A DNA stretch of 64,000 nt from Streptomyces sp. NRRL S-340 (GTDB lineage Bacteria > Actinomycetota > Actinomycetes > Streptomycetales > Streptomycetaceae): NCBI RefSeq assembly GCF_000720185.1, contig NZ_JOIY01000028.1:45963-109962 (forward strand). Reading direction: 5' to 3'. Under the pieces are notes generated by a model. The model was not told the origin of the DNA, ran no database searches, and saw only the letters and a program-made list of their open reading frames with translations. Within the stretch, counting starts at the first letter, position 1; each line of letters opens with the position of its first letter. The translations under genes were made by a program, and so were the position numbers. Below, piece by piece: positions 34,789 to 42,818 of the stretch.

Positions 34789-35994
34789 ATGTCCGCACCA
34801 GCACCCCGCCCCATCCGCCGAGCCCTCATCGCCGGCGGCGGACTCGGCGGTCTCGCCACCGCGCTGGCCCTTCAGCAGCAGGGCATCGAGTCCGTCGTCT
34901 TCGAGCGCGCGCCCGAACTGCGCGACGGCGGCGCGGGACTGCACATCTTCACCAACGGCATGCTCGCCCTGGCCCACCTCGGGCTCGCCGAGCAGGTCAC
35001 CGAGATCGCCCCCGTCCAGTCCGTGTGCCGCTTCGCGACCTCGACCGGGCGGGCCATCGGCAGCTACCCGGTGGGCGAGTTCATCGAGCGCTACGGACAG
35101 CCCACGGTCGCCATCGGCCGCTCCGACCTGCACGGCATCCTGCGCGACGCCGTGGACGCGCCCGTCGTCACCGGCGCCGAGGTCACCGGGTACACCGAGC
35201 ACGCCGACGGGGTGAGCCTGCACTTCGCCGACGGAACCTCCGAGGACGGGGACCTCCTGATCGGCGCCGACGGCGTCCACTCCGCCGTGCGCGCCGGCCT
35301 GCTCGGCCACCAGCCGCCCGACTACACCGGCTACATCGCCTGGCGCGGTCACGCGAGGATGAGCGCCGAGGAGTTCGAACCCGGCAGCTTCCAGGCCCTG
35401 TTCGGCCCCGGAACCCGCTTCACCTACTACGACATCGCCCCCGGAGTCGTGCACTGGATGAGCGTCGCCAACGGCCCCGCGGGCGGCCGCGACGAGGGCA
35501 CACCCGAGCAGACCCTGGACATGCTGCGTGCCCGGCACGCCGGCTGGGTCGACCCGGTGCGGCGGATCCTCGACGCCACCGTGCCGGAGAGCATCATCCG
35601 CAGCGACGTGGTGGACCGCAAGCCCGACCCGGTCTGGGGACGGGGCCGGGTCACCCTGCTCGGCGACGCGGCGCACGCCGTCAGCTTCAACATCGGGCAG
35701 GGCGCCTGCCTCGCCGTCGAGGACGCCCTCGTGCTGGCCGAGCACCTCGCCGCGCCCGGTGCCACCGTCGCCGAGGCGCTGCGCGGTTACGAGGCCGAGC
35801 GGCAAGAGCGCACCCGGCCCATGCAGCTGCTCGCCCACCGCATCGGCGTGATGGGCGCGCTGCAGAACCCGGCCGCCATCTGGCTCCGCGACCGGGTGCT
35901 GAAGCTCGGCTGGGCCCGCACCTTGCGCACCACGGAACAGGAACACGTCGCCTATGCCACGCGGTGGGCTTCCAACGCCGCCACCGCGGCGTGA
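34789..35994 (+). CDS. FAD-dependent monooxygenase
   Basis: A 401-aa group A flavoprotein. The N-terminal GGGLGGLATALALQQQGI binds FAD, DLLIGADGVHSAVR is the DG motif near residue 160, and RVTLLGDAAHAVSFNIGQGACLAVEDA the GD motif near residue 285. A hydrophobic, flexible C-terminus follows. These enzymes hydroxylate or epoxidise aromatic polyketides with NAD(P)H and oxygen. It is flanked by the reductase (48 bp upstream) and a SnoaL-like gene (38 bp downstream) in what looks like one tailoring operon. The oxidised position is unknown. Confidence 0.88.
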   Translation: MSAPAPRPIRRALIAGGGLGGLATALALQQQGIESVVFERAPELRDGGAGLHIFTNGMLALAHLGLAEQVTEIAPVQSVCRFATSTGRAIGSYPVGEFIERYGQPTVAIGRSDLHGILRDAVDAPVVTGAEVTGYTEHADGVSLHFADGTSEDGDLLIGADGVHSAVRAGLLGHQPPDYTGYIAWRGHARMSAEEFEPGSFQALFGPGTRFTYYDIAPGVVHWMSVANGPAGGRDEGTPEQTLDMLRARHAGWVDPVRRILDATVPESIIRSDVVDRKPDPVWGRGRVTLLGDAAHAVSFNIGQGACLAVEDALVLAEHLAAPGATVAEALRGYEAERQERTRPMQLLAHRIGVMGALQNPAAIWLRDRVLKLGWARTLRTTEQEHVAYATRWASNAATAA

Positions 35995-36032
35995 GCGCGT
36001 TCGTGAACGCCCAGGAAGAGAGGACTGCCGCT

Positions 36033-36914
36033 GTGACCACCGCGACCACCGAGAACCCCGCGCTGACGGCGTGGGAGAGTACCGAGGAACGCAACAAGGC
36101 GAGCATCCGGCGCGTCTTCGCCGAGTTCGTCAACCGGGGCGACTTCTCGGTCGTGGACGAGCTGTACCGGCCGGACGTCGTCGACCACGAGGGCCTGCCC
36201 GGGGCGCCCCAGGGCCGCGAGGGCGTGAAGTACACCATCGGCGGACTGCGTGAGGCCTTCCCCGACTTCCACGTCACCATCGAGGACATCAGCGCGCACG
36301 GCGACATGGTCGTCATCCACAACACCTGGCGCGGCACCCACCTCGGCGACCTGCTGGGCGTCGCGCCCACCGGCCGCTCGTTCGTCTCCGTCGGCATCGT
36401 CGTCTGGCGGTTCGACGAGGAGGGCAGGATCGCCGAGCGCTGGGCGCACGGGGTGGCGTCCAACCTGTTCTCGGCGCTCGGCATGCGGATGCTGGCGCCC
36501 CGCAAGGGCGGCCGGCGCAGCGAGAAGGGCACCCGGTCCGTGGTGCGCACCGTGCCGCTGCGCAACGGCAAGCCCATGGCCTGGCACCGGCTCACCCAGG
36601 AGCTGCAGGGGCCGCGCCTGCGCGAGTACGAGGCCTCACGGCGGCGGCTGGGCATCACCCACGAGGTGCTGCGCATCGACCCGCGGCCGAACCGGGACCA
36701 CGTGATCCTGGAGTTCGAGACCGCCGACCCGGAGCGGACCAGGAAGCGCTGGGCGGAGTCGAAGGACCCCTTCGACCTGTGGCTGCGCGAGCAGATCCTC
36801 GACATCCACGGCGAGGACCCCTGGGCCGGGCCCGCCACTGCCTGCGAGTCGATCGGCCTCACCTGGACGGCGCCGCAGCGGCTCGTCCCGGACCGCCCCG
36901 ACGGACCCCGCTGA
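36033..36914 (+). CDS. SnoaL-like protein with extra C-terminal domain
   Basis: A 293-aa protein. Residues about 15-145 form a SnoaL-like NTF2 domain: RNKASIRRVFAEFVNRGDF, YRPDVVDHEGLPGAPQGREG, and FDEEGRIAERWAHG. The remaining 145 residues, starting near MRMLAPRKGGRRSEKG, are not part of that fold; the NGKPMAWHRL and DHVILEFETADPERTRKRW pieces resemble a dimeric alpha/beta-barrel domain of unknown function. GTG 36033 is chosen for its AGGAAGAGAGGA ribosome site. It probably cyclises or isomerises a polyketide intermediate; the fused second domain is unusual for this family. Confidence 0.7.
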   Translation: MTTATTENPALTAWESTEERNKASIRRVFAEFVNRGDFSVVDELYRPDVVDHEGLPGAPQGREGVKYTIGGLREAFPDFHVTIEDISAHGDMVVIHNTWRGTHLGDLLGVAPTGRSFVSVGIVVWRFDEEGRIAERWAHGVASNLFSALGMRMLAPRKGGRRSEKGTRSVVRTVPLRNGKPMAWHRLTQELQGPRLREYEASRRRLGITHEVLRIDPRPNRDHVILEFETADPERTRKRWAESKDPFDLWLREQILDIHGEDPWAGPATACESIGLTWTAPQRLVPDRPDGPR

Positions 36915-37041
36915 GCGGGGCACGGTCCGCCGACCGCTGTTCGAGCCGTTCTCCAGAGGCGGTCGGCAGACTGGGGTCCTCCCCCGGGCCGCGCGGACGA
37001 AGGCCTCCTGCCCGCCACCCCCCTGCGCAGGCCGCGGGTCA

Positions 37042-37081
37042 GCAGGCCCGCAGGCCCGCAGGCCCGCAGGCCCGCAGGCCT
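37042..37081. repeat. Five tandem copies of GCAGGCCC
   Basis: Five head-to-tail 8-bp units (the last with one change) lie in the 262-bp gap between two convergent genes. Nothing codes here. The array is probably replication slippage near a terminator. Confidence 0.85.
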
Positions 37082-37110
37082 GGGAGGCTTGCCCGCTGGG
37101 CATCCGGACC

Positions 37111-37152
37111 GACGGGTCCGCGCCGGACATCCCCTGACGGCGCGGACCCGTC
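37111..37152. terminator. Terminator with 14-bp perfect stem
   Basis: GACGGGTCCGCGCC and its exact complement flank a 14-base loop, 25 bp from the end of the glycosyltransferase gene. It can serve both the SnoaL-like gene and the glycosyltransferase, which converge here. Confidence 0.7.
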
Positions 37153-37176
37153 GTACGTGTTCTCCCCCGCCCGGCT

Positions 37177-38085
37177 TCAGCGCACCAGCGCCTCGATGTC
37201 CGCGACGAGGTCCGCGGGCTGCGGCATGCGGGCGACGGCCAGGCCGAGGCGGACCGCCTCGGGCAGCGCACGGCCGCCGTTGACCAGCTCGGCGACGTGG
37301 AAGCGCAGCCGCAGCATGCTGGGGTCGCCCGCCAGCTCGTCGTCGGAGAGGCAGCGGCCGATGCCGGCCTGCTCCAGGCGCGCTCCGGCCCGCCGCTCGT
37401 CCTCCCCCGCGGGCAGCACCAGCTGGGAGACGCCGAACCGGGCCGCCGCGTACACGACCCCCTCGTCGCCGCCGTGCACGACGGCGACGCAGCCGGGCAG
37501 CAGCAGGCTCCAGGGATGGTCGTCGCCGGTCAGTTCGAGGAGTTGCAGGCCGAGGCTCTCGACGCCCTCGGCGACCCGCCGGAAGAGCCGCGCCCGGCGC
37601 CGGTCCTCCGGCCGGGACCCGGCCGGCGCCCCGGTGACGCAGACGCGCGGGGTCAGCGCGAGGGCCGGGAGCCGGGGCGCCGGCCTCCCCGGCAGTTCCC
37701 AGGCGTCGCAGCGCACCTGCCAGGCACCGGGTTCCGGCCGCTCCCGCAGCGGCGGGGGGCAGGGGTCGATCCAGACGGTCGGCCGCGGCGACAACGGCGG
37801 CCGGGCGTAGGGGAGGTAGCCGATGGTGGGCACCCCGGACTCGGCCGCCATGGCGGCCGAGTCGGGGCACAGCGGATCGTGGACCACCAGGTCGGGCCGC
37901 CAGGCCCGGCCGAACTGCCGCGGCCCGGCCAGGACCGGTACGAGTCCGGCCCGGACCACGCGGTGGCGGGCCCGGGCCGGACAGCAGAACCGGACCTCGT
38001 TGCCGGCCGCCTGCATCGCCCTGGCGAGCAGGACGAGTCGCAGCACGGCCGGCATGCCGAGGCCTCCGGAGAACAGCACGCGCAC
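37177..38085 (-). CDS. Compact GT-B glycosyltransferase
   Basis: A 302-aa protein resembling antibiotic glycosyltransferases of the GT1 family but about 90 residues short. The N-domain starts VRVLFSGGLGMPAVLRLVLLARAMQAAGNEV, and the nucleotide-sugar-binding segment VAVVHGGDEGVVYAAARFGVSQLVLP is a variant of the HHGGAGT motif (one His and an altered GAGT). GTG 38085 follows AAGGAGGATCC. It may be a minimal glycosyltransferase, an auxiliary protein for the enzyme at 44330, or a decaying gene. Downstream of the SARP at 38103 by 17 bp, it is probably cotranscribed with it. Confidence 0.72.
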   Translation of the reverse strand: MRVLFSGGLGMPAVLRLVLLARAMQAAGNEVRFCCPARARHRVVRAGLVPVLAGPRQFGRAWRPDLVVHDPLCPDSAAMAAESGVPTIGYLPYARPPLSPRPTVWIDPCPPPLRERPEPGAWQVRCDAWELPGRPAPRLPALALTPRVCVTGAPAGSRPEDRRRARLFRRVAEGVESLGLQLLELTGDDHPWSLLLPGCVAVVHGGDEGVVYAAARFGVSQLVLPAGEDERRAGARLEQAGIGRCLSDDELAGDPSMLRLRFHVAELVNGGRALPEAVRLGLAVARMPQPADLVADIEALVR

Positions 38086-38102
38086 GGATCCTCCTTGCGG
38101 AG

Positions 38103-38915
38103 TCACCCGGTGAAGCGGTCGAGCAGCCGCCCGGTCCCGGGATCGATGTCCAGCACCGGATCGCTGCCGAGCACGGCCCGCTGCAGACGCTGCAGACGCT
38201 GTGAGGGCTCGATGCCCAGTTCCTCCACCAGGTGGCCGCGCAGGTTCTGGAAGACCTGGAGAGCGGCGGAGGGGCGCCCCGCCCGGTAGAAGGCCACCAT
38301 GGACTGGGCGTGCAGACCCTCGTGCAGCGGGTGCCGGGCGGTCAGCGCCGTGAGTTCGGTGAGCAGTTCGGCGTGGCGGCCGAGCCGTAGTTCGACGTCG
38401 TTGCGCCGCTCCATCATCCCGAGGCGGCTCTCCTCCAGCCGCATCGCCTCGATCTCGAGCAGCGGCCCGGTGCGCACGTCGACCAGGGCGGGGCCCCGCC
38501 AGAGGCCGAGGGCCTCCCGGAAGAGCTCCGCGGCCTGCTGGTTGTCGCCGCGGTCGTAGGCGCGCTGGCCGAGGGAGGACAGCCGGTCGTACTCGTGCAC
38601 GTCGATGCTGCCGGGCTCCGCACGCAGGAGGTATCCCCCCTGCCTGGTCAGCAGCACTTCCTTGGAGCCGCCGGGCTCGCCCTGCAGCGCTTTGTCCATG
38701 CAGCGCCGGAGCTGGAGGATGTACGTCTGCAGCGTGGTGAGCGCGCTGCGCGGCGGGGCGTCGCCCCAGATCTCCTCCATCAGCGCGGACACCGGCAGGA
38801 CCTGGTTGGCGTAGATGGCGAGCAGTGTCAGGATCTGCCGCGGCTTCGCCGCTGTGGGCAGGATCGGGACGCCACTCAGCTCGGCGTCCAAAGACCCCAG
38901 AACGAAGATTCGCAT
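38103..38915 (-). CDS. SARP-family pathway activator (small)
   Basis: A 270-aa regulator of the ActII-ORF4/RedD/DnrI size class. An N-terminal winged helix (MRIFVLGSLDAELSG..., KPRQILTLLAIYANQVLPVSALMEEIWG) is followed by a bacterial transcriptional activation domain (about 100-245). It has no ATPase. The protein is expected to bind 11-bp-spaced heptads and recruit RNA polymerase; nine other promoter regions besides the 18029 array carry such heptads in this window. It precedes the compact glycosyltransferase, and no heptad array of its own is obvious, only a single TCGAGGT upstream. Confidence 0.92.
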   Translation of the reverse strand: MRIFVLGSLDAELSGVPILPTAAKPRQILTLLAIYANQVLPVSALMEEIWGDAPPRSALTTLQTYILQLRRCMDKALQGEPGGSKEVLLTRQGGYLLRAEPGSIDVHEYDRLSSLGQRAYDRGDNQQAAELFREALGLWRGPALVDVRTGPLLEIEAMRLEESRLGMMERRNDVELRLGRHAELLTELTALTARHPLHEGLHAQSMVAFYRAGRPSAALQVFQNLRGHLVEELGIEPSQRLQRLQRAVLGSDPVLDIDPGTGRLLDRFTG

Positions 38916-39088
38916 GCGGCCCCCTTGTCTGTCGTAGGACCTCGAACCTCCCACGCGGCCCGCCGGGCGGACAGTGCGTCACTCCCCCTCTGCCGGGTGT
39001 CCTGGTCCTGCCCGGCGTGTGACCGATTCATGGTCCGTCGCTGGTCGCGGCAGGGGCCGGGCGTCCGAGGGGGTTCCGGACACGACTC

Positions 39089-39122
39089 AGGCCCCGCGTG
39101 TCCCTCACGGCACGCGGGGCCT
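39089..39122 (-). terminator. Terminator after the epimerase
   Basis: AGGCCCCGCGTG and its exact complement surround a 10-base loop, starting 7 bp after the stop codon of the epimerase at 39129. It separates that gene from the SARP gene in the same direction. Confidence 0.75.
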
Positions 39123-39128
39123 GGTGGT

Positions 39129-39755
39129 TCAGTCGGTGGCGGCGCGTGAGGAACCGGCGTACAGCGCGAGGCAGTCCTCGTAGGCCGGCAGGAGCCCCCG
39201 GGCGAGCGCCTCCGCCGCGGTGGGCGCGGCCAGGTCGTCGTCGGTCATCAGCGGCGCCCTGGTGAGCCCCCAGGGCAGGGCGAGAGCCGGGTCGAGCGCA
39301 CTGACCGTGTAGGCGGCGCCCTCCGTGTGCGGCCGGGAGCTGTGGCAGGCGACGACCGTGTCGTCCTCCAGGGCGAGCCAGGCGTGGCCGAGCCCCTCCG
39401 GGACGAACACCCCGGCCGCGGTGCGGTGGTCCAGCCAGAGCGTCTCGTACCGGCCGTAGTCCGGGGACCCGACGCGCAGGTCCACCACGATATGGACGGC
39501 GGCACCCCGCACGCAGCACAGCAGCCTGGCGCGGCCGTCCGGGCCCGTGCTGCCGTGGATACCGCGCAGCACCCGGCGCCGGGCGACCGACAGGTCGCTG
39601 TACCGGATCGCGAAGGGCCGTCCGATCGCTTCCTCGACGTAGTCCTGGCGGAACGCCTCGTAGCGGACCACGACGTCGTCCTCGACGGCCCGGGACGAGA
39701 CCAGGAACACGTCCGCAAGGGCGAGTTCACTGATCTCCAGGCTGCGGAAGTCCAT
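39129..39755 (-). CDS. dTDP-4-keto-6-deoxyhexose 3,5- or 5-epimerase (divergent RmlC type)
   Basis: A 208-aa cupin of the RmlC family. His67 in VLRGIHGS is the catalytic base of the RGxH motif. HIVVDLRVGSPDYGRY and VFVPEGLGHAWLALEDDTVV are the remaining conserved strands. The aromatic residue usual after RGxH (Y or F) is replaced by Gly, and the family's second-shell residues differ from those of the canonical enzyme at 49726. It may be a single-centre 5-epimerase, as needed for L-configured aminosugars. It is divergent from the 2,3-dehydratase across a shared promoter region. Confidence 0.82.
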   Translation of the reverse strand: MDFRSLEISELALADVFLVSSRAVEDDVVVRYEAFRQDYVEEAIGRPFAIRYSDLSVARRRVLRGIHGSTGPDGRARLLCCVRGAAVHIVVDLRVGSPDYGRYETLWLDHRTAAGVFVPEGLGHAWLALEDDTVVACHSSRPHTEGAAYTVSALDPALALPWGLTRAPLMTDDDLAAPTAAEALARGLLPAYEDCLALYAGSSRAATD

Positions 39756-39779
39756 GCCGGCGACGGTAGACGGTGCTGC

Positions 39780-39841
39780 TCAAGACCGGCTGGAGCGCTG
39801 CGTACGGCGTTCGCTCCCCCGTCTCAAGGCTCTCTCCAGCC
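39780..39841 (+). promoter_or_regulatory. SARP-type heptads before the 2,3-dehydratase
   Basis: TCAAGAC 39780 and TGGAGCG 39791 are in exact 11-bp phase with TCAAGGC 39824 and TCCAGCC 39835 (the gap of 33 bp is three turns). The heptads point to the dehydratase gene at 39912 and lie in the divergent epimerase/dehydratase gap. Confidence 0.55.
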
Positions 39842-39911
39842 GTAGGCGATCGGGGTGCAGGAGGGTCGTGGTCCCCATTCCGCGCACGAGCCCACGCGAA
39901 GGAGCCCGTCC

Positions 39912-41327
39912 ATGACGATCGCCGCGACCCCAGGGGTGCCCTCCGAGACGACCGCGGACCTCGCCCTGCGCTTCGCGCTGTCCGCGCAGGCACACGACAG
40001 CGCCATCACGCCCAACGCCGGGTTCCGGCGCTGGTTCACCGCCCAGCGCCGCGCCAAGCGCTACGACGTACGGCGCGTCCCGTTCTCCGCGCTCGCCGGA
40101 TGGCACTTCCAGGACGGCACCGGCAACCTCGTGCACGAGAGCGGGCGGTTCTTCTCGATCGAGGGGCTGGACGTGCGCACCTCCTGGAACGGACGGGAGA
40201 GCAGCTGGACCCAGCCGATCATCAACCAGCCCGAGATCGGGATCCTGGGCATCGTGGTCAAGGAGTTCGACGGCGTCCTGCACTGCCTGATGCAGGCCAA
40301 GATGGAGCCGGGCAACCTGGAGACGGTGCAGCTGTCACCGACCGTCCAGGCGACCCGCAGCAACTACACGGGCGTGCACGGGGGTTCGGCGGTCCGCTAC
40401 CTGGAGCACTTCGTGCCGCCGCGCCAGGGCGGCCGGGGCAGCCGGGTGCTGTTCGACTCGCTGCAGTCGGAGCAGGGCGCCTGGTTCCTGCGCAAGCGCA
40501 ACCGGAACGTGGTGGTGGAGGCGGTCGGCGAAGTGCCCGCGCACGAGGACTTCGTGTGGCTGACCCTCGGGCAGCTGTACGGGCTGCTGCACGAGGACAA
40601 CGTGCTGAACATGGACGCCCGGACCGTGCTGTCGCAGATTCCCGCGTCCGCCGGCGGCGGGCGCCCGCTGTACTCGCTGCAGGAGGTCCTGGGCCGGCTC
40701 ACCGAGGTGAAGTCACGGCGCGAACTGGTCCAGCGTTCCATACCGCTGGCGGACGTCACCCACTGGCGGCGTACCGACGACGAGATCGCCCACGAGTCCG
40801 GGCATCACTTCACGCTGCTCGCCGCGGACATTCGCGCCACCAACCGTGAGGTGACCCACTGGTCGCAGCCCCTGCTCGCACCGGCCGAGCGGGGCCTGGC
40901 CGCGTTCCTGGTGCGCCGTGTCGACGGCGTGCCCCACCTGCTGGCGCAGGCCAGGTCGGAGGCCGGGGTACTGAACGTGGCGGAGCTGGGGCCGACGGTG
41001 CAGTGCCAGCCGGGCCGCGCGCGGTCGCTGCCGGCCGGGGCCCGGCCCCGCTACCTGGACCTGGTCCTCGGCGCGCCGCGGGAACGGATCCTGTTCGACT
41101 CGGTGCAGTCCGAGGAGGGCGGCCGCTTCCACCACGCCGACAACCGCTACGTGCTGGTGGAGACCGGCGACGAGTTCCCGCTCGACGTGCCGGAGGAGTT
41201 CATCTGGGTGACGGAGGAACAACTCGGCGGCCTGCTGCTGCACGGCAACTACGTGAACATCGAGGCGCGCACCCTGATCGCCGCCCTGCGTGCGACCCGG
41301 GCGGTGCGGGGGGAGTCGGCACGCTAG
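39912..41327 (+). CDS. NDP-hexose 2,3-dehydratase
   Basis: A 471-aa protein of the TylX3/OleV/EvaA/DnmT family, built from two repeated Nudix-like halves. The first half carries FFSIEGLDVRTSWNGRESSWTQPIINQPEIGILG, and the second repeats the theme as TNREVTHWSQPLLAPAERGLAAFLV. Each half contains a VLFDS(L/V)QSE(Q/E)G segment. It removes the C2 hydroxyl of dTDP-4-keto-6-deoxyglucose, the entry step to 2,6-dideoxy and 2,3,6-trideoxy sugars. Length and repeat structure are normal for the family. With the aminotransferase at 48626 it implies a 2,3,6-trideoxy-3-aminosugar. Confidence 0.93.
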   Translation: MTIAATPGVPSETTADLALRFALSAQAHDSAITPNAGFRRWFTAQRRAKRYDVRRVPFSALAGWHFQDGTGNLVHESGRFFSIEGLDVRTSWNGRESSWTQPIINQPEIGILGIVVKEFDGVLHCLMQAKMEPGNLETVQLSPTVQATRSNYTGVHGGSAVRYLEHFVPPRQGGRGSRVLFDSLQSEQGAWFLRKRNRNVVVEAVGEVPAHEDFVWLTLGQLYGLLHEDNVLNMDARTVLSQIPASAGGGRPLYSLQEVLGRLTEVKSRRELVQRSIPLADVTHWRRTDDEIAHESGHHFTLLAADIRATNREVTHWSQPLLAPAERGLAAFLVRRVDGVPHLLAQARSEAGVLNVAELGPTVQCQPGRARSLPAGARPRYLDLVLGAPRERILFDSVQSEEGGRFHHADNRYVLVETGDEFPLDVPEEFIWVTEEQLGGLLLHGNYVNIEARTLIAALRATRAVRGESAR

Positions 41328-41396
41328 GTCTTGCCGTCACATTCCCGTCGCCGGCTCCCGGACCCCGGACATCGCTCTCGCCCGGGCCGTGAGGAG

Positions 41397-41513
41397 ATGA
41401 ACCGAAAGCCTGGCATGCCCGTTACCCAAGTGAACACCGAGGCGTCGAGACGTACGGCACCCATCCGGCCGCATCGCCCGCCGGCCTCTGCTGTGAGGAA
41501 AGGGAAGGCATGA
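41397..41513 (+). CDS. Small ORF A upstream of the type III PKS (38 aa)
   Basis: Starts with ATG just after GAGGAG, a good ribosome-binding site, and ends with a TGA that overlaps the ATG of small ORF B. The basic peptide shows no similarity that I know. The 390-bp gap 41328-41717 otherwise has no recognised signal. It may be a leader peptide. Confidence 0.25.
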   Translation: MNRKPGMPVTQVNTEASRRTAPIRPHRPPASAVRKGKA

Positions 41514-41716
41514 GACACAGCGACGTCCTGATGGACGACTGGGCCCGGGAACACTCAGGGGGCCGGAGAACGGCCGTTCTCACCGCGGACAGGGGCGCGT
41601 CCGCGCCGTCGCACCGCGCGCCCGGAGCCCCGGTGACTCCGGACAGCAGAAACGGTGCGCACCGCGCGGCCGAGGGCGCGCTCCGTGCCGAGTGGCGCGT
41701 CGCGGGGGGTGGGTGA
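41510..41716 (+). CDS. Small ORF B upstream of the type III PKS (68 aa)
   Basis: Begins with ATG preceded by AGGAAAGGGAAGG and ends one base before the PKS start codon, so coupling is possible. The N-terminus MRHSDVLMDDWAREHSGGRR looks protein-like, while the rest is Ala/Arg/Gly-rich. No function is recognised. It could be a small accessory protein, or the degraded start of an older gene at this insertion point. Confidence 0.35.
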   Translation: MRHSDVLMDDWAREHSGGRRTAVLTADRGASAPSHRAPGAPVTPDSRNGAHRAAEGALRAEWRVAGGG

Positions 41717-41717
41717 G

Positions 41718-42818
41718 ATGCCGCTGCCTCTGCTGTGCAGGCCTGCCGTCGCCGTACCCGAGCATGTGATCACACAAGCGGACACGCTGGCGCTCGCCGC
41801 GCGACTGCACCCGGACCACCCGCAACTGCCGCTGGTGCTCCGTCTGATCAAGAACACCGGCGTGATCAAGCGGCACATCGTCCGTCCTGTCGACGAGACT
41901 CTGCAGCACACTGGATTCACTCACCGCAACCGCGTCTTCGAAAGCGAGGCCAAGAAGCGTCTGCCCCCGGTGATCAGTGACGCTCTCGCCCATGCCGGAC
42001 TGCGGGCCGAGGACATCGACATCATCGTGCTGGTCTCCTGCACGGGGTTCATGATGCCCTCCCTCACGTCATGGATGATCAACGAGTTGGGGTTCCGCAC
42101 CGACACCGTGCAGCTGCCCGTCGCGCAGCTCGGCTGTGCCGCGGGAACCGCGGCGATCAATCGCGCGAGCGACTACTGCGTGGCCCACCCGGGCGCCAAC
42201 GCCCTGATCGTCTCCTGCGAGTTCTGTTCCCTGTGCTACCAGCCCGACGACCACGACGTCAGCAGCCTGTTGTCCAACGGACTGTTCGGCGACGCCGTCG
42301 CCGCCGCCGTGGTACGCGGTGACGGTGAAGGCACGGGGGTACGGCTGCACGCGCAGACTTCTCACGTGTTGCCCGGTACCAGCGCCTGGATCGCCTACGA
42401 GGTCAAGGACACCGGCTTCCACTTCCGCCTCGACAAGGGCGTCCCAGGGACCATGCAGCAGATGATTCCTCGGCTGAACGCCTTCATCGAGAAGAACGGC
42501 CTGCGGCTGCCAGGGCTGGACTTCTACGTCGTGCACACAGGCGGCCCCCGCGTTCTGGATGCGATGCGCACCCACGGCGGCGTTCCCGACGCCGGACTCG
42601 CCGACAGCCGGCACACCCTCTCCCATCACGGCAACGTGGCCTCGGCGGCCGTCTTCGACGTCCTGCGCCGTACCGCCGAGAGCCGGCCCCGCGACGGCGC
42701 CGGCGGCGTGATCGCCGGCTTCGGTCCCGGCGTCACCATGGAACTGGCTCTGGGCACCTGGCAGACAGGCACCGTCCCGCAGGTCCCGCTGCCCGCGGCG
42801 GCGGGGGGCGAGGCGTGA
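41718..42818 (+). CDS. rppA: RppA-like type III polyketide synthase
   Basis: A 366-aa chalcone-synthase-fold enzyme closely resembling bacterial RppA along its length. Cys140 (AQLGCAAGTAAINRA), His273 (FYVVHTGGPR) and Asn306 (HHGNVASA) form the triad. Cys108 in VSCTGFMMPSL matches the RppA second active-site cysteine. RppA condenses five malonyl-CoA to 1,3,6,8-tetrahydroxynaphthalene. In streptomycetes rppA is normally followed by a P450; here a MaoC-like gene follows, overlapping by one base. The product may therefore be reduced or dehydrated differently, or the enzyme may feed a building block to the main pathway. Confidence 0.9.
   Translation: MPLPLLCRPAVAVPEHVITQADTLALAARLHPDHPQLPLVLRLIKNTGVIKRHIVRPVDETLQHTGFTHRNRVFESEAKKRLPPVISDALAHAGLRAEDIDIIVLVSCTGFMMPSLTSWMINELGFRTDTVQLPVAQLGCAAGTAAINRASDYCVAHPGANALIVSCEFCSLCYQPDDHDVSSLLSNGLFGDAVAAAVVRGDGEGTGVRLHAQTSHVLPGTSAWIAYEVKDTGFHFRLDKGVPGTMQQMIPRLNAFIEKNGLRLPGLDFYVVHTGGPRVLDAMRTHGGVPDAGLADSRHTLSHHGNVASAAVFDVLRRTAESRPRDGAGGVIAGFGPGVTMELALGTWQTGTVPQVPLPAAAGGEA

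Noticed and set aside
37042..37081. CRISPR-like array
   Set aside because: Units are 8 bp with no spacers and no cas genes are nearby.
41718..42818. KAS III (FabH) identity for the protein
   Set aside because: The Cys140/His273/Asn306 context, SCTGFMMPSL and overall length match RppA-type type III PKSs, not FabH.
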